Below are positions 51,351 to 60,451 of a stretch of DNA of 64,000 nt, piece after piece. The stretch is from Pedobacter cryoconitis (GTDB taxonomy: Bacteria; Bacteroidota; Bacteroidia; Sphingobacteriales; Sphingobacteriaceae). The stretch's first letter is position 1; each line of letters starts with the position of its first letter. The translations under genes were made by a program, and so were the position numbers. The notes under the pieces are model-generated. The model saw nothing but the letters and a program-made list of their open reading frames with translations, was not told the DNA's origin and did not search any database. The DNA is taken from positions 251,922 to 315,921 of the forward strand of contig NZ_QLLR01000001.1 in NCBI RefSeq assembly GCF_003259615.1. The letters run 5' to 3'.

Positions 51351-54278
51351 ATGGGAACCACACCTGAAAAGTATCAATTTAAAATACTATTTATTGCTTT
51401 TATAACCATAAGCAGCTTCAATGTATTTGGGCAGCAGGCTATTTTTACAGACATTCAACTACAGCCAACCATAGCTTATTTAAAGTATAATGGAGAAAGC
51501 AGAAGGATGGTCAGGCTGATTTTTAAAAACGGCAAAAACTATCAAAAGGGAGAAATCTCTGTATCTTTTAATAACTTAACGGAAAAGATCAGTATCGCTG
51601 CAAATAAGCAAGGAGCAGCGTATTGGGAGATCCCGCTACCCGGTATTCCGGTTACTAAAGCGACACAAGCAACAGTTTCAGTTTCCTTTAATCGTCAAAC
51701 CTATACAGCACGCTGCATTGTTGAACCTTCCAGGAGCTGGAACATCTATGTGCTGCCCCATTCTCATGTAGATATTGGCTATACCAATACACAGGCTAAA
51801 GTGCTGAAACTGCATATGGATAATATTGACGAATCTATCGCTCTTGCAGAAAAGACAAAAGACTATCCGGCTTCTGCACGCTTCAAATGGACAACTGAAG
51901 CGATGTGGGTGGTAGATAATTATTTAATGCTTGCCAGTCAGGAGAAAAAAGACAGATTCTGGAACGCCGTAAAAAAAGGATGGATCAGCCTGGACGGTGC
52001 TTATGGAAATATCAATACCAGTCTTACCGATTCCAAACAATTAATGCAAATGTTCGCCAAATCACAAAAACTGGCCAAAGAACAGGGCATTGAGATCAAC
52101 ACCTTATTTCAGGGTGATGTACCGGGAGCTTCCTGGGGTTTGGCGGCGCAGGTTGAGCAAACAGGAATCCGATATTTCCTCTCTGGCCCGAATGCTTCAG
52201 ACCGGATAGGAAATCTGGCGAAATGGCAGGATAAACCTTTCTACTGGCTCTCCCCTTCCGGCAAACAAAAACTCTTGTTCTGGCAATGTCAGCCTTATTC
52301 ATTAGGTTATCAATTGAAAGGAGACAAAATACCTAATTTCTTTACGATCAAAGATCCGAAACCTTTCTATACAGGTCATCCTTCAGAAAACTTCCTGAAC
52401 CCTTATTTATTTAACTATCTGGATGAACTGGCGCAAAAAGGCTTCCCTTATGACATGTCCATTTTAACCTGGGCGATGAGTGATAATGCACCAATTGATC
52501 CGGAATTACCAGATGCAGTGAAGGCATGGAATGAAAAATATGCGTCACCGCAGTTGATTATTACCTCTACAAAACAGTTTTTCACTGACTTTGAGCAAAA
52601 ATATGCGGCTAAAATCCCTTCTTTTGCAGGGGACTATACCGAGTACTGGACAGATGGGGTATCTTCTGCGGCTAAAGAAACTGCGCTTAACCGTAATTTA
52701 TCTGATCAGCTCAAACAAGCGGATGCAATCTGGGCTATCCGCAATAAATCTTCTTATCCGGTGCAAAGTTTTGATGAAAGCTGGAAAAACTTATTACTAT
52801 TCAATGAGCATACCTGGGGTGCTTTTAATAGTGTATCTCACCCCGATGATGAAAAAGTAAAGAGTGAATGGGCAGTCAAGCAATCTTATGTTTTGAAAGC
52901 AAAAGATATTATTGATACTTTAACTGCACAGTCTTTAAAAAGTGAGCGAAGTAAAGATAACCAGGTTGATGTTTATAATACGGTTTCCTGGTCACGTACA
53001 AACATAGTTTATATCCCCGCATCTTTAAGCGAGGCTGGTGATCTCGTTAAAGATTCATCCGGAAAACCTGTAATTTCTCAACGTTTAAGCACTGGCGAAC
53101 TCGCTTTTATAGCCGATCAGGTACCACAAATGGGGAAAAGCACTTTTAGCATTTATCCCGGAAAAGCTTACAGCCGTGCAGAAAAAACTCACAACAAAGG
53201 TGGTGGGAAGAATCAGATCTCTGCAAACACCTTAAACAACGGAGTTTATCAAATTGAGCTGGCCCCACAAACCGGAGATATTAAAAAGCTGATCAAGCTG
53301 GCGAATAACCGCAATTATCTTTCTGCAGATTCTGCCGGCCTCAATCAATATTTATACATGCCGGGTGACTCTATTGAGAAAATTCAATCCAGTTCAAACG
53401 CCAGTATAACATTCAAAGAAAAGGGGCCATTGGTCAATAGTTTACTGATTACTTCTGCCGCGCCTGGTACCAACGGAATTACCAGGGAAATACGGTTAAT
53501 TACTGGCCTTGATCAAATTGAGCTGATTAATACGATTGATAAGCAGGCAATCCGGAGAAAGGAAAGTGTTCATTTCGCCTTTCCTTTTCATGTACCGGAT
53601 GCCAAAGTCCGTTACAGTATTCCATGGGGAAGTATTACCGCAGAAACTGATCAGTTACCTTATTCAAACAGAAACTGGTATACGATGCAAAGATGGATAG
53701 ACATATCAAATAATAGTTATGGGATTACCTTATCCAGTCCTGATGCTCCGTTATTTGAAATTGGAAAGATAACTACAGCCAATTTACTTGGTGGCCTACC
53801 TCATGCACCACTTTGGTTATCATTTACGCCACAATCTTCTCATATTTATTCGTGGGTAATGAATAATTTATGGCACACGAACTTCAAAGCAGATCAGCAA
53901 GGGCCTGTTACTTTCCACTATTTTATTCAGGCACATGAAAGCGGGTATGATAGCTATCAGGCTAATCAAACCGGGTTAAATAACCATCAACCGCTGCTGG
54001 TCGCTCCTGCTGCCGCAACTCTTGAAAAAGGCCTGCCTTTTACTATCCAGGGAAATAATGTCTATGTGGAAGCTGTTAAAAAAGCCGGCGATGGAAAAAG
54101 CATTATCCTGCAGCTGGTGAATTGCGGTGAAAAAGATAGTGAAGTTATTATCCATCCAAAAAACAATTCATCCCTGGGTATTTGGGAAAGCGATCTTTTA
54201 GAAACACGTAAAAAGTCATTGAAGAACCAATTTATCCTTCCGGCAAAAGAGATCATGACAGTTTGTATTGAAAATTGA
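51351..54278 (+). CDS. GH38-family alpha-mannosidase
   Basis: A 975-residue exported glycosidase, signal peptide about 1-28. An N-terminal beta domain (30-125) precedes the GH38 catalytic domain with the zinc site HSHVDIGYT (137-145, His139 and Asp141). FQGDVPGASWGLA supplies a likely nucleophile Asp, and LLFNEHTWGAFNS is another conserved GH38 block. The C-terminal beta-sandwich spans about 640-975. The classical motif is HxDxGW; here the last residue is Tyr (GYT), found in a subgroup that is common in Bacteroidota. The enzyme should remove alpha-mannose from glycans. It precedes a sugar permease by 17 bases and follows the isomerase-like gene by 24 bases, so release, uptake and metabolism of mannose are encoded together. 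Confidence 0.86.
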   Translation: MGTTPEKYQFKILFIAFITISSFNVFGQQAIFTDIQLQPTIAYLKYNGESRRMVRLIFKNGKNYQKGEISVSFNNLTEKISIAANKQGAAYWEIPLPGIPVTKATQATVSVSFNRQTYTARCIVEPSRSWNIYVLPHSHVDIGYTNTQAKVLKLHMDNIDESIALAEKTKDYPASARFKWTTEAMWVVDNYLMLASQEKKDRFWNAVKKGWISLDGAYGNINTSLTDSKQLMQMFAKSQKLAKEQGIEINTLFQGDVPGASWGLAAQVEQTGIRYFLSGPNASDRIGNLAKWQDKPFYWLSPSGKQKLLFWQCQPYSLGYQLKGDKIPNFFTIKDPKPFYTGHPSENFLNPYLFNYLDELAQKGFPYDMSILTWAMSDNAPIDPELPDAVKAWNEKYASPQLIITSTKQFFTDFEQKYAAKIPSFAGDYTEYWTDGVSSAAKETALNRNLSDQLKQADAIWAIRNKSSYPVQSFDESWKNLLLFNEHTWGAFNSVSHPDDEKVKSEWAVKQSYVLKAKDIIDTLTAQSLKSERSKDNQVDVYNTVSWSRTNIVYIPASLSEAGDLVKDSSGKPVISQRLSTGELAFIADQVPQMGKSTFSIYPGKAYSRAEKTHNKGGGKNQISANTLNNGVYQIELAPQTGDIKKLIKLANNRNYLSADSAGLNQYLYMPGDSIEKIQSSSNASITFKEKGPLVNSLLITSAAPGTNGITREIRLITGLDQIELINTIDKQAIRRKESVHFAFPFHVPDAKVRYSIPWGSITAETDQLPYSNRNWYTMQRWIDISNNSYGITLSSPDAPLFEIGKITTANLLGGLPHAPLWLSFTPQSSHIYSWVMNNLWHTNFKADQQGPVTFHYFIQAHESGYDSYQANQTGLNNHQPLLVAPAAATLEKGLPFTIQGNNVYVEAVKKAGDGKSIILQLVNCGEKDSEVIIHPKNNSSLGIWESDLLETRKKSLKNQFILPAKEIMTVCIEN

Positions 54279-54295
54279 ATTAACCTTAAACAACC

Positions 54296-55705
54296 ATGAA
54301 CCTAAACAATGAACCACAGGTTTCGGCTCCAAAGTCAACCGTTTTTTTAATCGCAATTACCATGGTAGCCACATTAGGCGGGCTGCTTTTTGGCTTTGAC
54401 ATGGCCGTTATTTCAGGCGTACTGCCTTTTGTAAAACAACAGTTTAGTTTATCACCAGCGGCAGAAGGCTGGTTTGTTTCTTCGGCACTGGTCGGCTGTA
54501 TTATCGGAGTTGCTTTTGCCGGAGAGCTCAGTGACCGTTTTGGCAGAAAGAAAATGCTGATGTTATCAGCTATATTATTTTTACTATCAGCAATTGGTAC
54601 GGCAGGTTCTGCTGATTATACTTTATTAATTCTGGCAAGGATGATGGGCGGCATGGGGGTCGGTGTGGCATCCATAGTCGCCCCCTTGTATATTTCAGAA
54701 ATAGCTCCGGCTGCTATCCGCGGCCGGTTGGTTACTTTTTATCAACTGGCTATAACAGCAGGTATTCTGGTTGCTTACCTGACTAATGCGGGCTTATTAA
54801 GTTTATCAATTACCTATCAGAATCAATCTTTAGGAGAACTATTAAATTATATAGTGATTCAGGAAGTATGGAGATCGATGCTCGGGTTGGGGGTAATTCC
54901 ATCACTGCTGTTTTTAATTGGGTTGTGGTTTGTACCCGAGAGCCCGAGGTGGCTGATTTATCAGGGCAGGGAGCAGGAAGGCATCAATATCTTAAGCAGG
55001 ATCAGTGGTTCTGCAAGTGCAGCTGCCGATCTGGTATTGCTTAAAAAAACGCCAAAACAAGAATCAGGTTCTTACAAAGAGTTATTTGCTAAGGAGATGA
55101 GAAGGCCGTTATTGATTGGTTTATTACTTCCTTTATTCTCTCAGTTTAGCGGGATCAACGCGATTATCTATTACGGGCCCCGTATTTTAAATGATGCAGG
55201 AATTAATATCACTAATGCTTTATCAGGACAGATCGTTTTCGGTCTGGCGAACTTCCTTTTTACCCTGATTGCGGTATGGAAAGTTGACCAGATAGGACGC
55301 AGGCCTCTTTATATTATTGGTGCTATTGGTGCGACTATTTCCTTGTTTTTTACGGGCTGGTGTTTTTACAGCGGTGCGACAAACAATATTGCACTGGTTA
55401 TAAGTATCATTTTGTTTCTCGCCTGTTTTGCCTTCTCTATAGGGCCATTGAAATTCGTAATAGCTTCCGAGATTTTCCCGACAAGAATTCGCGGGAGAGC
55501 TATGGGTTTAAGTATCATGGTCATGTGGATTGCAGATACTATTGTAGGGCAACTCACGCCGCTGTTATTGGGTTCTGCGGGTGCAGCGGTCACGTTCTGG
55601 TTTTTCGCTGCCTGCTGCCTGGTTTCATTTATAGTGGTTTATAAAATGGTACCAGAAACTAAGGGAAAGTCACTGGAAGAGGTACAGGACATCTTTGTAC
55701 ATTAG
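54296..55705 (+). CDS. MFS sugar porter
   Basis: A 469-residue permease of the MFS sugar-porter family with twelve predicted helices. Signature blocks: LGGLLFGFDMAVISGV (near 25-40), GELSDRFGRKKML (loop 2-3), ISEIAPAAIRGRLVTFYQ, PESPRWLIYQGR in the central loop, FSGINAIIYYGPRI, QIGRRPLY, and the C-terminal MVPETKGKSLEE. These proteins transport monosaccharides with protons. As the last gene of the GntR/isomerase/GH38 operon it most likely takes mannose (or another hexose) into the cytoplasm. Convergent with the fucosidase gene downstream. Confidence 0.93.
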   Translation: MNLNNEPQVSAPKSTVFLIAITMVATLGGLLFGFDMAVISGVLPFVKQQFSLSPAAEGWFVSSALVGCIIGVAFAGELSDRFGRKKMLMLSAILFLLSAIGTAGSADYTLLILARMMGGMGVGVASIVAPLYISEIAPAAIRGRLVTFYQLAITAGILVAYLTNAGLLSLSITYQNQSLGELLNYIVIQEVWRSMLGLGVIPSLLFLIGLWFVPESPRWLIYQGREQEGINILSRISGSASAAADLVLLKKTPKQESGSYKELFAKEMRRPLLIGLLLPLFSQFSGINAIIYYGPRILNDAGINITNALSGQIVFGLANFLFTLIAVWKVDQIGRRPLYIIGAIGATISLFFTGWCFYSGATNNIALVISIILFLACFAFSIGPLKFVIASEIFPTRIRGRAMGLSIMVMWIADTIVGQLTPLLLGSAGAAVTFWFFAACCLVSFIVVYKMVPETKGKSLEEVQDIFVH

Positions 55706-55776
55706 AATGAAAAGATGATAATTAATTATGATTATATAGTTGATGATCAATTAGTCGGTATCGCCGTACAGCTAAT

Positions 55777-55830
55777 AATCAATATCACTATATAAAGATG
55801 TATAGATATCTTTATATAGTGATATTGATT
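55777..55830. terminator. Long inverted repeat, bidirectional terminator
   Basis: Perfect 23-base arms (55777-55799 and 55808-55830) with an 8-base loop, nearly all A/T. It lies between the convergent permease and fucosidase genes, 71 bases after the former and 2 before the latter's stop codon. Its arms are AT-rich, so its strength comes from length. Confidence 0.75.
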
Positions 55831-55832
55831 TA

Positions 55833-57179
55833 CTATTTCAGTCCACCCTGCCCCTGATATAAACTCACGGGTTTATCCAGTTCCAGTGCCAGCACTGACA
55901 TATATTCATCCTGTGTATCTTCAGGAACATTAATAAATACTAGTCCCGGAACCGGGCTCCAGGAGATCTTGCCAACAACTTTAGGCTCAATGGTTCTGGA
56001 AGTACCCACTACACGAATTTTCTTAATTGTATTCTTTAACCCTTTCACAACTACATTTCCGGAAACCTTTCCCTGAAGGAATAAATACAGTGTAGCAGAA
56101 TCTTTTGGTAAAGTGGTAGGGCCGTAGAAATGACCCTGAGGCAGACCACCTACCGTACTAAAGATAGCTTCGCCATGTTTATTATTCCATTTGCCCAATT
56201 CTTTCAAAATATGCACCTCTTGTTCCGGTATTGTTCCGTCTTGTTTCGGGCCAATATCAAGAAGCATATTTCCGCCATTACTGATCGCATCTGCAAAAAT
56301 AGAAATCACTTCAGCAGGTGTTTTCCAGGCGGTATCCTGCGGCTGATAACCCCAGTTGTTATTGATCGTCATACAAAGTTCCCACCAGTTGAAATGAGGT
56401 CTGCTGACCGGGAAATTCTGCTCAGGTGTATCATAATCGCCATAACCCTGCAAGCGTCCGTTGAGGATCGCATCTGGTTTAATTTTTAAGATATTCTGAC
56501 GGATCAATGGTGCTTTCCATTCGGCAGCAGAATGTTCCCAGTCTCCATCAAACCACCACAGATCAGGTTTAAATGTTTTATTGAGCTCATCTATTTGCGC
56601 CTGGTTAAAGGTAAGAAAACGTTGCCAGCGTGCCGGATCGTCACTTATTTTATAACGCGTACTATCTTTTGTAAATGCCGGGTAATCGGGCGAACTCCAA
56701 TCTATCAAAGAATAATAAGCACCACGTTTGATACCCTGCTGATCAAGTGAAGCATAAAATGGGGTAAGCAGATCTCTTTTTGCTGGCGTATTTTTTACCA
56801 CGCTATAATGTTTTTGTTTCGTGTTCCAAAGCGCAACACCATCATGATGTTTGGTGGTCATCACTGCATATTTAGCTCCGCTCTCCTTGATTAATGCTGC
56901 CCATTCTTCCGGGTGATAGTTAGCAGAAGTAAAGCCTTTTAGCTGTTTCATATAATCAGCATAACTAATCTTTTTATTGTAAAAACTCCAGCTTTCATCA
57001 ATCCCGTTCACCGAGTAAATACCCCAATGAATGAATATGCCCAGTTTTGCATCGGCAAACCACTGCATTTTAGTCCTGATGGAATCGGGATTAATCTTTG
57101 ATTGTGCTGTTGCAGCAGTAAAAAGCGACATCGTTATCAAAAAAATACAGCTTAATCTTAAAAGGAACCGTCTTATCAT
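55833..57179 (-). CDS. GH29 alpha-L-fucosidase
   Basis: A 448-residue exported enzyme with a signal peptide (about 1-26, ending AATAQS). The GH29 barrel starts with KMQWFADAKLGIFIHWGIYSVNG and contains AVMTTKHHDGVALWN, RGAYYSLIDWSSPDYP and KPDLWWFDGDWEHS, where Asp211 of WFDG is the probable nucleophile. The later part has GNMLLDIGPKQDGTIPEQE, a typical GH29 end, and a short C-terminal beta domain. It removes alpha-linked fucose. It is downstream of a repeat-containing gap after the GH129-like gene and belongs to the same minus-strand group as that enzyme and the two-component system, consistent with use of host-type fucosylated glycans. Confidence 0.92.
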   Translation of the reverse strand: MIRRFLLRLSCIFLITMSLFTAATAQSKINPDSIRTKMQWFADAKLGIFIHWGIYSVNGIDESWSFYNKKISYADYMKQLKGFTSANYHPEEWAALIKESGAKYAVMTTKHHDGVALWNTKQKHYSVVKNTPAKRDLLTPFYASLDQQGIKRGAYYSLIDWSSPDYPAFTKDSTRYKISDDPARWQRFLTFNQAQIDELNKTFKPDLWWFDGDWEHSAAEWKAPLIRQNILKIKPDAILNGRLQGYGDYDTPEQNFPVSRPHFNWWELCMTINNNWGYQPQDTAWKTPAEVISIFADAISNGGNMLLDIGPKQDGTIPEQEVHILKELGKWNNKHGEAIFSTVGGLPQGHFYGPTTLPKDSATLYLFLQGKVSGNVVVKGLKNTIKKIRVVGTSRTIEPKVVGKISWSPVPGLVFINVPEDTQDEYMSVLALELDKPVSLYQGQGGLK

Positions 57180-57386
57180 AGTTGTTTATTATTTGGAACC
57201 TAAACATAAGATTTATCTGTTTTTTTTACCAGAGAATCTCCCCGAAAACTTTATTCCTCCTATAAATAATACAAAACCTATTCCTGAATAATGCAAAACC
57301 TATTCCTGAATAATGCAAAACCCATTCCTGAATAATACAAAACCCATTCCTGAATAATACAAAACTCACTCCTGAATAAGATATAC
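57180..57386. other. Intergenic region with 22-bp tandem repeats between two glycosidase genes
   Basis: 207 bases between the GH129-like stop and the GH29 start. Its right half is made of five adjacent 22-bp repeats (listed separately). The rest is AT-rich with no clear promoter or terminator. A minus-strand frame across the repeats is translated repeat DNA and is not called. Confidence 0.6.
57266..57375. repeat. 22-bp tandem repeat, five copies
   Basis: Five head-to-tail copies of a 22-base unit (consensus ATAATGCAAAACCYATTCCTGA), at 57266, 57288, 57310, 57332 and 57354. Copies differ by one to three bases. No spacers, so not a CRISPR. As 22 is not a multiple of 3 the frame shifts between copies. 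It lies in the leader of the GH29 gene. Confidence 0.9.
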
Positions 57387-59735
57387 TTATCCTGGTATAT
57401 AGAGTTCCTTTTCGCCAGTTAACAATTGATGAATAAGCAGGCCATGCGCCGGAATAGTTCTGCCCTGAGTTGTAAAAGGCACATTGCTGAAATTGGCGGT
57501 GATCTCCATGTTTTTCCCAAACGTAGTTCGCTGTACCAGCCTGTCTTTTGTTAACCAATCAAATCCGGTCATTTCCAATTGAACCGCCTGCTCATGTGTC
57601 TTAGAAAAAACCTTCACCTGTTTACTGATAATCCTTTTATATTTTATCCATTCCAACTGATTAAGATGGTACAATGGTGGTACATTATATAAAATCTCCT
57701 TCAGCGCCGTATTTTTAATTTCACCAGGAATCTTCAAACTCCCGCATTCCCAATGATGAGAAGTAATTACAGCATTGTTATAAACCAATTGATACAAAGG
57801 GATATTAAAACGACTATCAAAATAGATATACAAATATTCATCCTTTAGGGGTGCCTGCAAACCATATCTGCCCGGTACTCCCCCGTCGCTGGAATAATAA
57901 GCACCAATATAATAAGGAGAATTCTTATTTTTCCGCATATCCGGGTCACTCCATGCAATCACCGGAGTGGTCATCCCATGCCCGAAAGCAATCGTATTGG
58001 CAGCGTAATCATTTCCGACCTCAGTGCCAATAACCAGTTTATACTGATCTCTGATCCAGGCCATTCTCATTAACCTTGCTTCCAGATCCTGCTCCTGATC
58101 AGTCATTCTGCCCGGTGTATAATCATCCAGAATTTCACCTGTTCCATCGCAATCAATAAACCAGGAATTGAATTCCTGTGCCGGGCCTTTCATTAAACCC
58201 ATTATTCTTTGTTTAACCACAGGCATTGCCAGTACAGGACTTAATTGTCTCCCCTGCCCTAAAAAAGCATGTGCAGGTTTGCCGTTTTTATTCATTACAT
58301 AAGCCCGGTTGTATAAAGTTGTATCTTCAAATTTTGCAGTTATCCAGACCTCTTTTCCAGGAGGATGTATACTATGATAAGAATCATAAGGCCCTATTAA
58401 ATATCCTTTATCCTTAGCCTTCAACACAAACTCCGGATGAATCTCACCTGCCTCCCAGTCATTCAAACCTAACCACGCATCTTTTATACCGGCGGCCTTC
58501 ATCTGATCCAACATCGCTAACGGAGCTCCACCCCAATCCTGAACTGGTTGAAAACACAAAGGATAGGCTTCATTTAATGTTTCCTTACTCAGACCCCGGC
58601 TTTTTAAACTTAATTCTCTATTTTTCAAATTCACCTCTCCACTTTTCAAATTCACCTCTCCACTTTTCAAATTCACCTCTTCACTTTTCAAACTCACCAC
58701 TCCGTCTTTCAAGGCTTCATTCAAGGCCCTTAATAACAAGCTTTTGTGGAACTTGCTGATATAAGCATCCTTTTTAAATTCACTGAACGCTGCTAAAAAT
58801 TCCCGGCCTGCTTCCGCATTTTTATGCCCAAACAATTCAAAAATATGTTTTGTCGGGTTCATGGTGGCGGCAGCAGATTCCTTAATTATTTTATCTTTTA
58901 ATAGTTTCCAGTTTTTGACATCATCATTCACCAAAAACTCATTGTTCCAGATATAAATATGGGGAGCACCGTATAATTTCCTGATATTACCATTATCTCT
59001 TGCCTTCTCTGCCAGTGTGAGAATTGGTGATTTCTCTTCGACATATTTCCGATAAGTTTTCGCAATAGTTACCGGATCATTATTGACCAGGTATATCCGA
59101 AAACCAAACTGTTTATCCTTTACCGTAGCCGGGAACTCATGCTTAAACTGCAGGGCCAGTGTCTTCTGATGCGTATAGAATTCCAATTTATTGTTAAACA
59201 TGTTTTTAATCACATAGACCAATGCCTTATCATCAAAATTCGTTGCAAAGAACTGCATAGACAAATCCTGAGATCCGGAAACTGAAGGATTTTTTGTAAA
59301 GTGGGCCTGCCATTTTTCGTCTTGTGCAGGAATGTATTTCCCCTGATGTAAAGGAATGGTAAAAGCACTAAACCTGGATTCAACTTTTGGCCAGCTCAAA
59401 TGCGCTGTATCAGCAGACTTTACAGTCACATCAAGATAATCGTCATTCAACTCCACAAAAACCGTTAAATCTTCTCCAAAGGCCCAGGAAAGATGAGTTT
59501 TATCTTGTTTAACATGCCGTGCAATACGTTTGACTAATGGAGCTGAAATCACGTATTGATTACCTTTTTTATCGGTTGTAGTTACGGCAAATGTTTCAGG
59601 ATTTACTGATACTTTTATCTGCTCATTTGATAACTCCCTATCCTGAGCCAATCCCGCCTGAGCAGTCATCAGCAAGATAAAAAACAGACTATACTTTATT
59701 GATAAGCTCACGCAGTTAACCAATCTCATCTTCAC
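57387..59735 (-). CDS. GH129/GH101-related glycosidase with repeated insertion
   Basis: A 782-residue exported protein (signal peptide about 8-30). After a beta-rich N-terminal region (35-235) comes a TIM-barrel-like catalytic part (about 250-640) with GLNDWEAGEIHPE (424-434), WFIDCDGTGEILDDY (525-539; Asp528 or Asp530 are candidate catalytic residues), VIGTEVGNDYAAN and TPVIAWSDPDMRKNKNSPYYIG. These blocks resemble a group I associate with Pfam Glyco_hydro_129 (relatives of GH101), some of which remove alpha-GalNAc; the exact activity is uncertain. Residues about 346-382 are an insertion of LKSGEVN-type repeats encoded by 21-bp tandem repeats. It starts 23 bases after the response-regulator stop, so it may share that transcript. 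Confidence 0.7.
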   Translation of the reverse strand: MKMRLVNCVSLSIKYSLFFILLMTAQAGLAQDRELSNEQIKVSVNPETFAVTTTDKKGNQYVISAPLVKRIARHVKQDKTHLSWAFGEDLTVFVELNDDYLDVTVKSADTAHLSWPKVESRFSAFTIPLHQGKYIPAQDEKWQAHFTKNPSVSGSQDLSMQFFATNFDDKALVYVIKNMFNNKLEFYTHQKTLALQFKHEFPATVKDKQFGFRIYLVNNDPVTIAKTYRKYVEEKSPILTLAEKARDNGNIRKLYGAPHIYIWNNEFLVNDDVKNWKLLKDKIIKESAAATMNPTKHIFELFGHKNAEAGREFLAAFSEFKKDAYISKFHKSLLLRALNEALKDGVVSLKSEEVNLKSGEVNLKSGEVNLKNRELSLKSRGLSKETLNEAYPLCFQPVQDWGGAPLAMLDQMKAAGIKDAWLGLNDWEAGEIHPEFVLKAKDKGYLIGPYDSYHSIHPPGKEVWITAKFEDTTLYNRAYVMNKNGKPAHAFLGQGRQLSPVLAMPVVKQRIMGLMKGPAQEFNSWFIDCDGTGEILDDYTPGRMTDQEQDLEARLMRMAWIRDQYKLVIGTEVGNDYAANTIAFGHGMTTPVIAWSDPDMRKNKNSPYYIGAYYSSDGGVPGRYGLQAPLKDEYLYIYFDSRFNIPLYQLVYNNAVITSHHWECGSLKIPGEIKNTALKEILYNVPPLYHLNQLEWIKYKRIISKQVKVFSKTHEQAVQLEMTGFDWLTKDRLVQRTTFGKNMEITANFSNVPFTTQGRTIPAHGLLIHQLLTGEKELYIPG
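58624..58707. repeat. 21-bp tandem repeat inside the GH129-like gene
   Basis: Four copies (the last degenerate) of a 21-base unit, starting 58624, 58645, 58666 and 58687. Because 21 is a multiple of 3, each copy adds seven residues (LKSGEVN) in frame. Copy number could vary between strains without breaking the protein. Confidence 0.88.
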
Positions 59736-59758
59736 TTTAAATTAAATTTTGTGTATTC

Positions 59759-60451
59759 TTAGTTTGTTATCAATTTATAACCAAAACCCCTGATATTGAC
59801 AATCTGTATATCAGGATCATCTTTTAAGTGTTTACGCAGTTTGGTTATAAAAACATCCATACTCCGGGCATTGAAAAAGTTATCTGCTCCCCAAAGTGAT
59901 TCAAGTGCAGTCTTTCTGGATAAAACCTCATTCTTATTCTCAACTAAAAGCTTCAACAAACTAGATTCCCGGAAAGACAGCTTAGCCAGTTGATTTCCTT
60001 TAGTCAATTCCTGGGCAACAGAATTAAAATAATATTCCCCTATCGGACACTTTAACTCTCCGTTAGCCTGTTGATTTTTCCTGAATGGGATTCTGAGTAA
60101 AGAATTGATACGGACAATCAGTTCTTCCATACTAAATGGTTTTTTTAGATAGTCATTTCCCCCTATTTCAAAGCCATTCACCACATCTTCAGTTAAAGAC
60201 CTGGCCGTTAAAAAGATTATCGGCGTTTCAGCATTCATTTTCCTAATATCCTGAGTCAGCGTAAATCCATCCATTTCAGGCATAGTCACATCAAAAACAC
60301 AGATGTCCGGTTTATATTCAACAAACAGTGCAAGCGCTTTTGTTCCATTATCTACCTGTTTCACTTCAAAACCTCTTGATTCCAGGCTCTCTTTTACAAT
60401 ACGGGCCAAAAAAGGTTCATCTTCAGCTAGTAATATTTTAATTCGTCCCAT
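59759..60451 (-). CDS. OmpR-family response regulator
   Basis: A 230-residue two-component response regulator. The receiver (about 3-120) has Glu-Asp at 10-11 (LAEDEPF), the phospho-acceptor Asp54 (CVFDVTMPEMDGF), Thr in FLTARS and Lys in YLKKPF. The DNA-binding winged helix (about 130-228) ends with TKLRKHLKDDPDIQIVNIRGFGYKL. Its start overlaps the upstream kinase gene by 14 bases, so the two are translated together. Targets cannot be seen, but the glycosidase gene at 57387-59735 starts 23 bases after its stop and may be in the same operon or regulated by it. Confidence 0.95.
   Translation of the reverse strand: MGRIKILLAEDEPFLARIVKESLESRGFEVKQVDNGTKALALFVEYKPDICVFDVTMPEMDGFTLTQDIRKMNAETPIIFLTARSLTEDVVNGFEIGGNDYLKKPFSMEELIVRINSLLRIPFRKNQQANGELKCPIGEYYFNSVAQELTKGNQLAKLSFRESSLLKLLVENKNEVLSRKTALESLWGADNFFNARSMDVFITKLRKHLKDDPDIQIVNIRGFGYKLITN

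Noticed and set aside
57266..57375. Repeat tract as a CRISPR array
   Set aside because: The repeats are directly adjacent with no unique spacers and there are no cas genes.
57226..57558. 110-residue minus-strand frame with repeated SGI/FALFRNR segments
   Set aside because: It is simply the 22-bp repeat DNA translated, in the leader of the GH29 gene; not a gene.
57387..59735. GH97 (SusB-like) assignment
   Set aside because: The catalytic blocks (FIDCDGTGE, NDWEAGEIHPE) do not match GH97 and fit the GH129/GH101-related group better.
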